This document shows, piece after piece, positions 21,540 through 33,739 of a stretch of 64,000 nucleotides of DNA. Under the pieces are notes generated by a model that saw only the letters and a program-made list of their open reading frames with translations, was not told the DNA's origin and ran no database searches. A program made the translations under genes and the position numbers. Position 1 is the first letter of the stretch. Every line of letters starts with the position of its first letter. The stretch is from Nelumbo lutea (lineage: Eukaryota; Streptophyta; Magnoliopsida; Proteales; Nelumbonaceae). The stretch spans positions 125,562,999 to 125,626,998 of the forward strand of contig JAKGHH010000001.1 of NCBI GenBank assembly GCA_022828595.1, in the 5' to 3' direction.

Positions 21540-23297
21540 TAATTGATCTTTGAATGAATTTGGAGCTAGAATGACGTCTGATTTATATAATAATCCTCTA
21601 CCAAGTATAAGTGGATCCTATCAAGAATTAAACAAATAGTTATTACAACAATAGAAGTGGAACTTTCTAAATCGCCTTTCTAACTCTGGTGTAATTACAG
21701 AACAAGATCTAATTAATTAATTCCTAAGATAATTTTCTCAATTGTACATCACAAGTTGAGAAGATCAAAGCAATTAATAAACCATATAATTTTATACTGA
21801 TTTTGATGACTTTGAAGAAAGGTTTAAAACGAAAAAAAAAAATTCTTTGTACCATGAAACAACAATTAAAATTGAATATGAATCACTAATTACTCAATTT
21901 TTTATTCCACGGTGGAATAAAAGAGCCACGAATTTCATTTGGGAAAAGATTAGACAGCATCAGCAGCTGCCACATCAGCAAAAATATCGTAGGGATAACT
22001 ACACTACATTCCACCTCAGAATTCTAAACTCCACTGCACACTTATAACATTTCAAAATTTTAAATACCTCCCTTTATAAGACCAATACCCGTCTGTGTAT
22101 TGGCATCAATTCTGAACTGGCACCTACCTCAAATGTGCAATGGAACTAAGATTTATTGAAATAGACTTAACAGTAAAAACCTCAAAATCATATTGTATTT
22201 GATGGCATGGCAGGTGATTTTGTTCTATAAAACAAAACCATTCACATATTGTGGAACATCATGAATATCAGATCGAAATTTGTCATTGACCCGGATAAAC
22301 AGGATTCAAAATTTGCACAAGTCTATTTAATTACACTGTAAATTTTGTACTGCAAACAATAAACTGAGGCCTTGCTTAAGAAGGATGGATGAAGATCAAT
22401 TCTACTATTTACCTGCTGTATGCTTGTAGGGAATTAATTGAAGCCTTGAACGTTTGTAAACAAGATATTGATTTGCCGGTGTACTTCCAAACCTCTGCTT
22501 CATATATATATATATATACACCTAGCAGGACCACAACGTACATTTATCTTTAAAATAGCATTTGCCCATTCGTTCCATTAATTGGATGCTTTCCTTCCAA
22601 ACTTAATTTGCACATTCCTTTACAGCCATTTTAAAGGGAGAAAGACGGTTCAGCCTAGGGTTAGAATTTTTAGGCCCAAAGTATAATTAGAGTGGGTGTT
22701 AGTTTGGAATTGATGCCAATTTACTAATGAGCATTGATATATAAAGTGGAGGTTTTTAATATTTTGAATGATTATAATTCTACACTGAAAATTAAAAATC
22801 TACATTGAGCCTATCCATACTTTTTCGTATTCTAAATTCGATATTCTCTCTATAATTTTATAATTATCACTTTCATCAAAACCAATGAAAAAGCATTTGC
22901 CCAAAAGCTGTCTGTCGGTGGATTTGCTTGAGACTGGGGATTGCTCTTGGGTTCTAACTGTTGTGGAAATAATGTTAAGGTGGTAAAAGAAATCGTAATG
23001 GAATGTTTTTGTCGGTAGAAAAGAAAAAGCATGACTGAATAAACATTACAGAGAACAAAGGAATTCGGATAACAAAATTAAAGTTAGCGAGATGTTTTGT
23101 GTCCATTCTAAGGGATTTGGATATGCTTCGGACAGAGCGTGCCTCACAGAACGTTTCAGTCATGCACCTGAAACATTTCCTTAAGAATAAGAATTTACAA
23201 TTATCGAGATGTTTTAGATGCGTGGCTGAAACGTGTTGCAAGGCCGGTGTGAGGCGTGCTTTGTGAGTAGCAAACCTAAACTGTACACGCATCTATA
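21540..23297. other. AT-rich intergenic DNA
   Basis: Upstream side of the UBN2 exon. It holds a (TA)n tract at 22502-22518 and a short inverted-repeat region around 23120-23230 (CTCACAGAACGTTTCAG). No gene supported. Confidence 0.4.
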
Positions 23298-23412
23298 CCA
23301 AGACCCCCTCTCTGATTTTTAACAGGCCAGTGTTTTAATCAAGACACGGGCTTACGTGATATCGTCTTTTTCACCCAACACTAGCGTGTTGAAAAATCAC
23401 TGGGGGTCTTGG
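23298..23412. mobile_element. small MITE (115 bp)
   Basis: Ends CCAAGACCCC and GGGGTCTTGG are perfect inverted repeats. Similarity continues inward (CTGATTTTTAACA versus GTGATTTTTCAACA). TSD not resolved. Confidence 0.6.
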
Positions 23413-23487
23413 GTTTGTTTTTCAACTTTACACTACAGGTGCGATATTGTGAGATGGGATTAGTTGCACACTTAAACTGTTAAGCAG

Positions 23488-23676
23488 GAATTCAGATCTG
23501 CGCCCCACAAGGGGGCACCCAACAACGTTCCACAGCACTCTGCCATGTATTGGGAACGTCTTCTAATGATGACATCATTGATTTTGGTATTATCGTCGGA
23601 GATGTTCTTAATATATAGCGGAGATGTGCTGTGGGATGTTGTGGGGCGCCCCCTTGTGAGGCGCAGATGTGAATTC
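23488..23676. mobile_element. MITE, 189 bp, with ~60-bp inverted arms
   Basis: Left GAATTCAGATCTGCGCC, right reversed GAATTCACATCTGCGCC. The arms continue with CACAAGGGGGC and CCACAGCAC. The core is AT-rich. Two overlapping frames here are translations of the arms. Confidence 0.65.
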
Positions 23677-23844
23677 ATTAAATAAGCTATGGAACCAATG
23701 ATAACACTCCACACCAGTAATAAAATACATGGGCCCACAACCATTCAACCTATCAGTTTGGGCCTCATATATTTTATCAGTGGCATGGAGAGTTATAATT
23801 GATTTCACAGCCCACTAAACAGTCATCATGTTCAGCTAATCCGA

Positions 23845-24050
23845 ATTTGTATCTTGTGAGTAGGAGATGCGAATCCTCTCCTCAGAATGGGATCTACTCC
23901 TCACAAATAGGTGCCTCACAGGCACATCCACCATGCATTAGGAATATCTCCCATACTTATAAGTTATTATTCATGGGAGATGTTCCCAATGCATGATAGG
24001 ATATACGTGTGAGGTAGGTATGAGGTACCCTGTGTAAATAGCAGATCCAG
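23845..24050. mobile_element. candidate MITE
   Basis: Nested inverted repeats: ACCATGCATTAGGAATATCT versus the reverse of AGATGTTCCCAATGCATGAT, with outer CTCACA/TGTGAG and GGATCT-type ends. Similar to 20885-21055. Confidence 0.4.
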
Positions 24051-25416
24051 TCTCTCTCTCCTCAGGCTCAGGCTCAGACAGTCGGACCAATACCATTTGA
24101 CGGGAAATTCTGATTTCAATGTTGATGTGTTGAGACTATGAATAGGTAAAACAAAAAAGGAAAATGAAAAAGCAAGTTCAAGATTAAATGAGATTCCAAA
24201 GCATGGTAGGTTGGAGAGAAATAAGAAAAAGGAAAAAGGAAAAAGAAAAAAAAAAAAAAAGCATCCACCTCGGTTGCCATTTATTCCCCTTCCTCTCGAC
24301 AAAGAGAATGTTCTGCTTTTAATAGTCCAGACTCTAGAGGAACACAATGAATGGAAATCTATGTTTTTTTATTTCATAAACAAAAAAGGAAAAGAAAAAT
24401 GATTGAGAACTCGTGGAGTTGTTAATCTATTTAATCCCTCTATATAACCTTACTAGAACTATTGGAACTAGGGTGAAACTCAGTTGGATTGAGTTGGGTT
24501 GAAGGTTAATTAGGCCTGAGTTTTTCAGTCCCAGGCCCAATCTAGCCCAAAAGCTCAAGTCCAACCCTAGTTGAACATCAATTAATATCAAGATAATGTG
24601 GTCCCACATTATATAAGAGAGACTTGAGTTTGATTAGATCCAACCACATTCTATTCCAAACCTATTATTGTAACTTCTAATTTGAATCTAATCTGAAATC
24701 CTATAGCACTCGACTCAAACTAAGATTTAATCTAAATTCGCTTTATTGTGTTTAAAAAGAAGAAAACTTAAAATGTTTGAAAATGTTTACTTAGTTTTAA
24801 TTTATACATTTACATATATGATAATTTTATATAAACATAAAATATTGAATTATGTAATACTATGACTTAAATATGTCATTCTAATAATTATTGAGGCCGT
24901 TGATATTGATCAGCAAGGACAAATTTGGAATTTCTGAGGTTCAATGGGCGAGGGTCCCACCTATTAACACAGAAAGATGTTAGAGGTCTCAAAGACGAAG
25001 TGTGATCCCAGGGGGTGAGGATTCCGATGGTTAAGCTTACCGAGGTCTTAGGATGCTGAGCTATCGAGGTGAAAGGAGAATATGAGCAAGTAGGAAGATT
25101 ACAGTGTGTAAGAGAGATTACCCATGGTAGGTGGTCCATACTTACAAGCGAAGCGAAGAAGGATTGTGGCAGCCTGTACGTTCACTAAATGGTATCTCCA
25201 CGAGTGACCATAAAAGTGTGCGTGCGAGGTTCCTCATTATTTACACACGTGATACCCTGTTCCAAGTGTGACTCTTCCACCCTCTTCTCTCAAATTTTCT
25301 TTCCTGTCGTATTGTTCCCCAATCTTTCTTGTCACCGGTTTTTGGGTCAACGGCTTGATCATCATATTCGAATAGATGATACGTTCTAATAACAAAAATT
25401 ATAGGCAAAAAATCAT
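24051..25416. other. intergenic DNA, no gene recognised
   Basis: A poly-A/G run near 24225-24262 and a GTTGGATTGAGTTGGGTTG-containing imperfect hairpin at 24455-24580. 24890-25230 is less AT-rich and may be the remnant of an LTR, but no partner copy is in the window. Confidence 0.35.
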
Positions 25417-26770
25417 AGAATCATTATGGTCATCGATTTTCGAGCTAATAGTTTGACCATTCAGTTCGAACAGATGGCCCATTTTGACAACAAAAATTAC
25501 AGACAAAAAATTTGAGTGTGTGAGGTCCATTAAGTAGTATCGTACGTATTATATCATTCGAACGTGTGACTCATATGACCCAAAAACGGAACCATTCTGG
25601 CCACGGGTTGACAGTTCGACTGCTTGGGTCAATGGGTTGTTGACTGATTCAACAGTTTTTGGCCAAGGACCGGGATTGGGGTAAAACTGACTAGTTGCCT
25701 GGATGGTTCCCAATTAAAAATAAAATAAAAAATGGTGGTTCGTCCGTCCGGTTTGAATGGATGGCCCGTTCTGACAACAAAAATTAAAAAAAAATAGAAA
25801 AAAAACGGCCACACACCGTTGAACGGGTCAACGGTTCGGTCACCTCGGTCAATGGGTCATTGACCGATTCATCGGTTTTTTGCAAGGGACTAGGATTGGG
25901 ATAAAACAGAACCGTTTGCCTAGATGGTTCCCAATTAAAAAAATAAAAAATGGCCAAAAACCATTGGACAGGTCAATGGGTTGACGGTTCAACCGCCCTA
26001 GTCAATGGGTCGTTAATCGATTCAACGTTTTTTGGCCAGGGACCGGAATTGGGGTAAAATGGAAATGGTTGCCTAGACAGTTCTTGGGCTGAAATGTTTG
26101 TCTGTTCAAGTCAATGGCAGTTAAAAAACTATGGTTTTTTATGCTTTTGAATTTTCACAATTTAGAGGTTTCTTGTATTGTGGCTTTATTTGAGTGTGTA
26201 CGGTATGTTCCTCTTTTTTTTCATTTTCTATTTTTTTTTTGTATTTGGTCTTCTTCTTCAAGATCCTCCAAAACGGTTTAGGGTCTACCACTATTTTATT
26301 TCTTCTATTTTGTTTTTCTTTGGGTTTTTTTGTGCAATGTTTTTTTTTTTTCTTACAAGATGATCTGCTTTGTCTCTTTCTTTGATTGCATGTATGTTTA
26401 GCTCCATCTCAAAGCAGAACTTTGAACTTGATTTTCTAATTTTTTCCTTGGTTTTCTAGTTTGGTGATTTACTGCCATTTTTTTTCTATGTTTAAGGTCA
26501 CTTTGGATTTGTCTTTCAAGATTTTGGCATCCCATGCAATGTCCACCCTTTCCATGACCGTCCGGTTCGAATGGATGGCCCGTTCTGACAACATAAATTA
26601 AAAAATAAAAAATAATTAAAAATAAAATGACCAAAACCATTGAACGGGTCGATGGTTCGACCACCCAGGTCAATGGGTTATTGACTAATTCAACGATCTT
26701 TGGCCAGGGATCGAGTTTGGGATAAAACAAAACCGGTTTCTTGAATGGTTCCCGGGACCCTAATGGTCCT
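25417..26770. repeat. cluster of dispersed GGTCAATGGGT/ATGGCCCGTTCTGACA repeats
   Basis: At least five incomplete units (near 25417, 25560, 25800, 25960 and 26560) of 140-230 bp. Each contains GGTCAATGGGT-GTTGACCGATTCAACG, GGCCAGGGACCGG-TTGGGGT, GGTTCCCAATTAAAAAT and GAATGGATGGCCCGTTCTG motifs. Related units lie at 31595-31850 and 42835-43005, the last inside a copia element. A T-rich non-coding stretch (26200-26400) separates the last unit. Confidence 0.75.
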
Positions 26771-27510
26771 ACCATCCAGGTGAACTGGGAATTCTTGATG
26801 TGAAACAAAAGACAATTATGAAGTAGAACTCAGAACTATCGCTATATGATCGTATTCTTTTAAATGAGATGCTTTGCTGAAGTAATATTTAAAAAACGAG
26901 CACATGATCTCTTTTAATTCTTTATATGAGTTTCAAAACTTGACTACTTATAATATAACAAATGGCAATGTTACAATTCCAATTCAGCTACTGTGAAGGA
27001 GGGCCCCTCTCCAAGTTACACTATTATTAATGAAATAGGAGGCTCGACTGATGTCGTAATTCCTGTTCATATGGTTCCTCATTAAACTAGAGGGGAAAAT
27101 GTCAAACATACCCTTTGAGGGCTTTGTAACGATTGAGTTTCATTCCCTCTAGGGCATGTCACATGTCTATGTTTGATTGGATGGGCGGTTTAAGCTATAT
27201 CACATGCCCCTTATAAGGCCAAGGCCGAAGTGAAGGTCATTAGTTTGTCCTAAGCTTGGTTTCAAGTGATGGAAGTAGCAGTGGATTATTCAAATAGGCC
27301 CCATCATTTTTTGTTTGAGGTCCTTTGCACCTTCGCATGTTAGTAAAGATAATGATTTGGGATCGTAGAATAATGAGGATTTGGTTCTTGATCTAGCGAT
27401 CATGTGTGGGGACGGGGAAGACCGTCGAAGAGCGACTGTAGTTGCTGAATGAGACTTATCTAGACTGTTAATTAAATTCCTTGTAAAAGGAGAGGTTGAG
27501 GGGTCGAGAA
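26771..27510. other. intergenic DNA
   Basis: No gene, TIR or LTR recognised. Confidence 0.35.
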
Positions 27511-28020
27511 ATCATCATTTGTTCCTTGAATGGTATCTGAGAACTTTCAGACCACCTTGGCCTACTTGCAACATCCACTCTTCAAAGTTCTTGTTTTTCT
27601 TCATACTTTTTGATATGTCCTCATCCTTTACATCATTTCCTATGATTCAAACAAGGAAGTTTATAAGCTCCTATACTGGTCCACACCTAGTGAGACTTTT
27701 TCCTCTTACCATGGGTTTGAGTTGGATTCTGAGCTCTATTCGACCTCTAGAGTTCGAGGAGGTCCTACAAAGGGGGGTTAGGGCTCTCTAGGATAAGTGT
27801 GAAGAAGCCTCTTGCTTGGAAATAGATGAAGGCTAGGAGAGTAATTGGCCAAGGTGAAGCTTTAGATTTTAGCTAGGCTTTAGAGGAGGCTTTTGAAGAA
27901 GTCTCTGAGGATGAAGTAGAAGAAGTTAGGGTCCCCCAAGTCGTACACGCACCATCAGCCACCGCCTCTAAGAGTAAGAGATCCAAGTTAGAGTGTGTCC
28001 TTGAACCCATCTACGTATAA
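27511..28020 (+). pseudogene. decayed coding-like stretch, family unknown
   Basis: Plus-strand codons read FLEWYLRTFRP near 27519, then, after frame changes, an acidic stretch EEVSEDEVEEVRVPQ at about 27895-27940 followed by SKSKRSK. The alternation of acidic and basic residues looks protein-coding, but stops interrupt every frame. I do not recognise the family; a retrotransposon accessory ORF is possible. Confidence 0.25.
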
Positions 28021-29440
28021 AAATTGTGGTAGAAGTATTATATTTCTAGTTAGTTCGAGATCAAGGTTCCCAGGGCCAAGGAAAGGCATTAGACAACCAA
28101 CAAGGGAAAGATTTGCGCCCATGAGCACCACCTGCAAGTCAGCCTCCATTTTCCTTTGCATCCTTTGGTTGCTAAGAATTGAAGGTCTACAAGATTACCC
28201 TCAGCCAACTAGTTCCTGGTGCCATTAAGACCATCACCAGCGTTCTTTCAATAAGCCACCAAAGAGACCCTAAGATGCAATGGTATTCTCCCATTTGAGG
28301 GAATGGTCATTTCCTTCCCCTCCCCAGGAAATGAATCTATCATCCAATGAAACAGTACAAAATGAAATCTTTGCCTAATGGAAGGGTAAATCTAGGAGTT
28401 TTGAGTTAGAATTTGGTGAAAAGGTATTGTGAGGTGTATGGAGTTTATTGATGGTGTATGATAGAAACCTGATTTGGGTCAAATGCCCAGATTTGGGACT
28501 TGAAGGTTTTAGTTATTGGGATTGGCTAAAATGAAATCTATGTCTGATGATAGGTCAAATGATAGAGATTAAAAGTGAGATTTGGTAGATTAGTGTTTAA
28601 AAGTATCCGATATTTGATGAAAAAAACAAATTTTCTTTTTTTTTATTGAGTGGGTATTTCAGGCCTAACAACAAGGTTTGATTGGATCAATGAGATTCTA
28701 TTAGGCAATTTTAAGCTTTGGAGTTCTGGATAAATTGAAATCATTGAAATGGAATCTTTTAGGATAAATGGTGAGATCTTGGATTTTGGGGTTGCAATTT
28801 GACAAGTATGGGTAATTGTGGATTCTAATTTGGATAATTGGATCTGATTTGATGGTAAAAGTGTGGATAAGGGCTTGATCGAAGACATTGGATTAGGATT
28901 AGATAGGTTTAATGGTGCATCTAGAGGATTTTAAGTTATGATTTGACCTCTTATGGTTTTTTGATGTTTCAGGGAGATTGGATTGATTTAGTCAGGTGTT
29001 TGGGATCTATATTAGGGTATTAAGAAGGAACTAGGTAAAAGTCGGGTGCCAACACCCGTAAACCTAGGCCAAGCTTGGTTTTGTAGCTTACACCCATTGA
29101 TTAACATGACCCATGAGCTATAAGGGCCCATGCCAGCATAGGCTGGCACACATGGCCCATAAAAATATAGTCATTGTGGGCACATTCTCAATGGTTATAA
29201 GAACTTTTGGGGGGCTAAAATGACTTAAATGCCCTATAATAACTATTAACAGCTAGTTTAGGGGGCATTTGTGTATTTAACCTTAGAGGCCAAAATGACT
29301 TAAATGCCTCCTCAACAATTGTAAATAGCTATTTTAAAGGGGGGAATATTGGTTAAGTGGTAAATAAACTTTATAAAATACCAAAATACCAATTCTAACA
29401 ATTATAAACAATTAGTTTAAGAGGATATTTTTGTTAATTA
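28021..29440. other. intergenic DNA
   Basis: No gene supported. 29215-29345 contains two near copies of a GGGGCTAAAATGACTTAAATG-like segment, here shortened to its shared core AAAATGACTTAAATGCC. Confidence 0.4.
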
Positions 29441-29454
29441 TACAATTCCCAACT

Positions 29455-29905
29455 CCTATAAATACCATTGCGCTTGCTAATTTTCATCACAACAAAAAAT
29501 CAATCTATTATACTTTCATACTCTCTCATATTCACCTTTCTTTCAAGTTTCAAAAAGGATGAGGCTTGCTCAAGTGTCTAAAGTTAGTAATTTGTGAGAC
29601 TTAGAAGGCTCACCTATTGAACGAAAGTTGAGATGCCAAATTGGAGGATCGGGTAAGGAATAGTTAATTTTCTCTTTTTTTCTAATTATAAGATTTTTAA
29701 TATTTTACATTTATTGTAATGGTCAATTCTTCTTTAACTCACTTTTCCTATGGCTTCAATAAGGCTTAATCCCGATGTGATAGCATTGGTGTTGGTGCTA
29801 AAGTGTTGTTGTTATTGATGATACTCCTAGTGGATGTAAGTGTGACAAGAGAAAAAACTAGTGATGTATGGACTATATTCACAATGGAAGAACTAGCTTG
29901 AAAAT
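29455..29905 (+). pseudogene. possible hAT transposase 5' end (promoter plus BED-like start)
   Basis: A CTATAAATACC TATA-like box at about 29456 is followed by a CATCACAACAAAAAATC leader. Near 29860 the plus strand reads EKTSDVWTIFTMEELA, similar to the start of a BED zinc finger in hAT transposases (K.S.VW..F). The zinc-binding residues that should follow are not seen and the frame stops at once. Weak. Confidence 0.22.
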
Positions 29906-30239
29906 TTTTACAAAAATCTATAAATCTTTCTTTTAAAATGTTTCTAAAAATACAACAAAAATGGATTCTATGAAAGTTTTTCATTTATATAAATAAGATT
30001 TAATTTCTACTCTTTCAATTCTTAATTCTAAAATTTCACTTATTTCAAAATATTTGGACTTGTAAATATAATATTAGTTATATTTGTGAGTGTTATTGGT
30101 CATTTCATTGATGGATCATGGCTTTTGAAAATAAGAATTTTAAGTTTTACAACACTTGAATAATCACATATTGGCCCAACAATGGATCAATAAAAGATGT
30201 AGGTGAAGAAAGTGGTGGTGGAACTTTTGAAACAGGAAA

Positions 30240-30670
30240 AATCGGCATTAGCAACAAATAAAACCATTGCAAACAGATACCAAAAAGCGTTGCTAATGGC
30301 TATAGCAATGGTTTAGCCACGGTTTTTATCAGTGGGGGATATTGTTGTGGCTAAAACCTATAGCCACGGATATTGTACACCGTGGCTATAAATATACATA
30401 TAGCCACAGTTTTAACCATTGCTAATTAAAATTTTAATGCAATAGATTTATTTTGTACCGTTTTTACAAATTTCTATAGTAACGATTTTAGCTGTGGCTA
30501 TAAAATACGTTGTATTGATGAATAAGTAGAAATAGCAACGGTTTTAGATAAAACCTTCGCTTAAAGTATTAACAATTCATTTGTATTGCCACGGTTTTTT
30601 TACATTAACGGTTTCTATAAAATTCTTATGGCAACAGTTAGTGTTAAAAAAACCGATGTTGTAGAATAAT
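30240..30670. mobile_element. CACTA-like subterminal region
   Basis: Many copies, in both orientations, of GCAACGGTT / TAGCCACGGTTTT / AACCATTGCTAA-type motifs, the style of EnSpm/CACTA subterminal repeats. The right edge reads, reversed, ATTCTACAACATCGG, a degenerate CACTACAAC terminus. No transposase present. Confidence 0.5.
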
Positions 30671-30697
30671 CATTTTACTAAAATTGTAATTGTATGG

Positions 30698-32667
30698 AAC
30701 TTTTAGCAACGGTGTTCTCAAACCCAGTTCGGATTTCCTACTAATCTTTTCCTCCTCTCCTCTCTACTAACCCACTCAAATCAGGCCACCTGCCCCTATC
30801 TTATTTCCTGTCGTATTTTATAACATTTTATTTATAAAAATAAAAACTAAGAAAAGTAAAACGAACACAAGAAATAAGAAGGAAAAAACAAAATATTTTT
30901 GCAGAAGCGTGCGATGCTTGTTAATGCAGTATACACTTTAGTCAGAAGGGGGGTATCTGATCACTTTAGTCGGAAGTACTCTGCAAGTCTGCAAGTCTGA
31001 ATACACCTTTCTCCTCTCTCCCCTCTATGAATACTGTTGAATGCACTTGCAAAGAAGACAACTTTCCCCTCAGGTGTTTTCTTTCGTCTTCAAATAATCG
31101 TACAATCAAATAAAATTATTTGATGTAGTTATTTATGTATTGTGGATTTTTATTTAATAATATCTCAGAAAAAATATTGAAGACAAGAAAAAGATCTTCA
31201 TCTTCTATAATAGTACAAAATCAAAATTTGCTAAATCTTCAAGAGTCGAATGAGGTTTCCCCTAACATTAATTTTCATAGCAAAACGTTGTGCCGAAAGA
31301 AGTTATTTAGTCACACCACCAAACAATGATAAAAGTACCAATAAACAAAAATTGGAATAACATATTTTGTCATTAAATTATATTATTAACTGCTTGGAAA
31401 TAATGTTCTAGGTTGTAATTATATATTACTTGGGATTGAAAGACTTAAATTGGGGTAATTATTAGTAGAAAATACGTCATTCATGATTTAGTATTTGGCC
31501 AATTGACAAAAGAGAAGAATTGTTTTTGTTTATTCTATTTTTTCATTTTTTTTTTCAATTTCTCATTCTTTTAGTATATATTACTCTATGTAGTTGAAAA
31601 CCAAACTGGGCCGGATGGATGGATCGGAAAAATCGGGAATTGGTCACCTGGCCGGTTCCATTTTTCCCTAGAATCGTCTTTTGGCCAAAAACCGTTGATT
31701 TGGTTAGTAAACCACTGACTCGAGTGTTCAAACTGTTTCAGACCATCCAATGATTTTTGGCTGTTTTTAATTTTTTTCTATTTTTTGTCAGAACGGGTCA
31801 TCCGTTCGGTTCGAACAATCAGACCATTCGATCCGAGATAATTTATGACAAAATATGTTATTCCAATTTTTGTTTATTGGTACTTTTATCATTGTTTGGT
31901 GGTGTGATTAAATAGCTTTTTCCGCACAACATATTATTAAATAAAATTTTGGTTGCTATGAAAATTAATATTAGGGAGAAACCTCACTCTCTTCCTTGTC
32001 TTCAATATTTTTTCTAAGATATTATTAAACAAAAATCCATAATACATAAATAACTACATCAAATAATTAAAAAAATAAAATAAAGTTTATTTCAAAAGTT
32101 GATTGTACAATTATTGAAGATGAAGAAAATACCTGTGCCAAGAGTATTTGTTTTAATCATGAAGAAGCTTGTTTCTAATCCACCGAAAAGAACTGTATTG
32201 TCTTGTCTGCAATTGCATTTAGTAATACTCATATAGGGGAGAAAGCTGTGCCAAGAGTATGAAGAAGCTTGTTTCTATCCACCGAAAAGAACTGTTTTGT
32301 CTTGTCTGTTGTGCCAAGAGTATTTGTCTTGTCTGCAAGTGTAATCAGACTTACAGAGTACTTCAACTTCTAAGTTCTATCTAGTTTAGGTTTAGAGTAC
32401 TTCTAAGTTTATCCAGTTTAGGTTTTCCATGACAACCAATAGAGAGAAAAAGGAAAATTGTGTGGCGTGGGTAACTAAAAAGTAGGGATCTATTTTCTCA
32501 AAAGTTTAATTCAAAAAATAAAGTTAATAGAGGGTTAACTTTGTTAGACATTTGTTGGGAGGTTGGACAGATAGGGACAGGTGACCTGATTTGAGTGGGT
32601 TAGTAGAGAGGAGAGGAGGAAATGGTTAGTAGGAAATCCGAATTGTATCAAACCAATGCTAAAAGTT
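30698..32667. mobile_element. long-inverted-repeat element (~2.0 kb)
   Basis: Outer arms match as reverse complements: AACTTTTAGCA at 30698 and 32667, CGGATTTCCTACTAA, TCCTCCTCTCCTCTCTACTA, CCCACTCAAATCAGG. Similarity resumes further in (31090-31375 versus 31850-32130, for example ACTACATCAAATAATT, CAATATTTTTTCT and TGTTATTCCAATTTTTG). The loop (31400-31845) holds one of the GGTCA-type dispersed repeats. No transposase frame; no TSD resolved. Confidence 0.7.
31595..31850. repeat. dispersed repeat unit (family of 25417-26770), opposite orientation
   Basis: Contains GGTCACCTGGCCGGTTCC, GGCCAAAAACCGTTGAT and GTCAGAACGGGTCATCCGTT, the reverse of the 25-kb units. It sits in the loop of the long-inverted-repeat element. 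Confidence 0.6.
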
Positions 32668-33049
32668 TATTTCTCATTTGAATTTTGAACGAATGCCATT
32701 ACAAAAAAAAAAAATTAATTTCACCTATTCTTGTATGATAAAAGGGGTTTTTACAAATAAAACCTTTACACATTTACACAAAATATCCATAGTAGTCTTT
32801 GTTCAATATACACATTTAATAAATTTATTTATCACCAAAAAAAGAAAAAAAAATTAACAAAATTATCCTCATCACATCTGAATAGTTGCTTATATGCATG
32901 TGCATCATACTCAAGACCTTCGCTTTGGATCATAAACTTTGGTCTGTCAAGTTCAACAAAAATGAATACATATGGATTGATGTTAATAATTAGCTATATA
33001 AATTCAATAATGTAAGAGTTTTACATGCATTATATACTTCCCATTGATT
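32668..33049. other. AT-rich intergenic DNA
   Basis: No feature recognised. Confidence 0.4.
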
Positions 33050-33405
33050 TACATGGCTTTTGAATATATTTAGTAACAAATGCATGTGTGTGTGTGTGTG
33101 TGTGATACGTGACAACATATATTGATGTCATGTAGTGTTCACCCGTGTGCATTATTCTATTATACTTAAATGCAATATTTTACTTTCTGTAAAGAATTTT
33201 GTCAAACATATTTCATAGCAATGCAAAAGTAGAAATAAAACATGTGCTTTGTAGTTTCATACTTTCAAATATACAAAGCACAAAATCTATCCAAATATAA
33301 TCTTAATAGTTTCTTGAAGATGTCTTAGTCAACACAATTCAATCAAAGGCGAAGCTCTTAAAATAAGGCTCTTAAATGAACTAATAAATCGACTCTTTGG
33401 TGAAG
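33050..33405. repeat. duplicated block, inverted relative to 8340-8700
   Basis: See the entry at 8340. This copy has expanded a (GT)n tract at 33087-33104 that is a few units long in copy 1. Confidence 0.75.
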
Positions 33406-33739
33406 TTAATTTTAATAAATTTGTCAATGGGGCTTAGAGGTATACTTGTTAGTGAAGATCCTAAAAAGTTGGTTGGTAATGAAGCACTTGGTCATAGATG
33501 GTGTGAGATATCCTTAAAATTAGTACATATCATTAAATACATTCAAATACCAAGTGTCATCCATATATATTGCCATATGACACCCATGTTATTAATATCA
33601 AGTGGAATTTATATATGTTGTCACATTTTAAACACTTCATATATTAAATGGCATGCACATGTCATTGTTACCATGTGACATTCATATATATTGACACAAA
33701 ATTTAAATGTCACAAATCATCCATATATAATAACACATG
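33406..33739. repeat. stretch with CACATGTCATCCATATAT-type short repeats
   Basis: Several imperfect copies of ATTCAAATGTCACATGTCAT followed by CCATATAT (near 33540, 33690 and 33765). It bridges the inverted and direct parts of the duplicated block. Confidence 0.45.

Noticed and set aside
22975..23292. 105-codon minus-strand frame
   Set aside because: Overlaps short inverted repeats of a MITE-like region; no domain.
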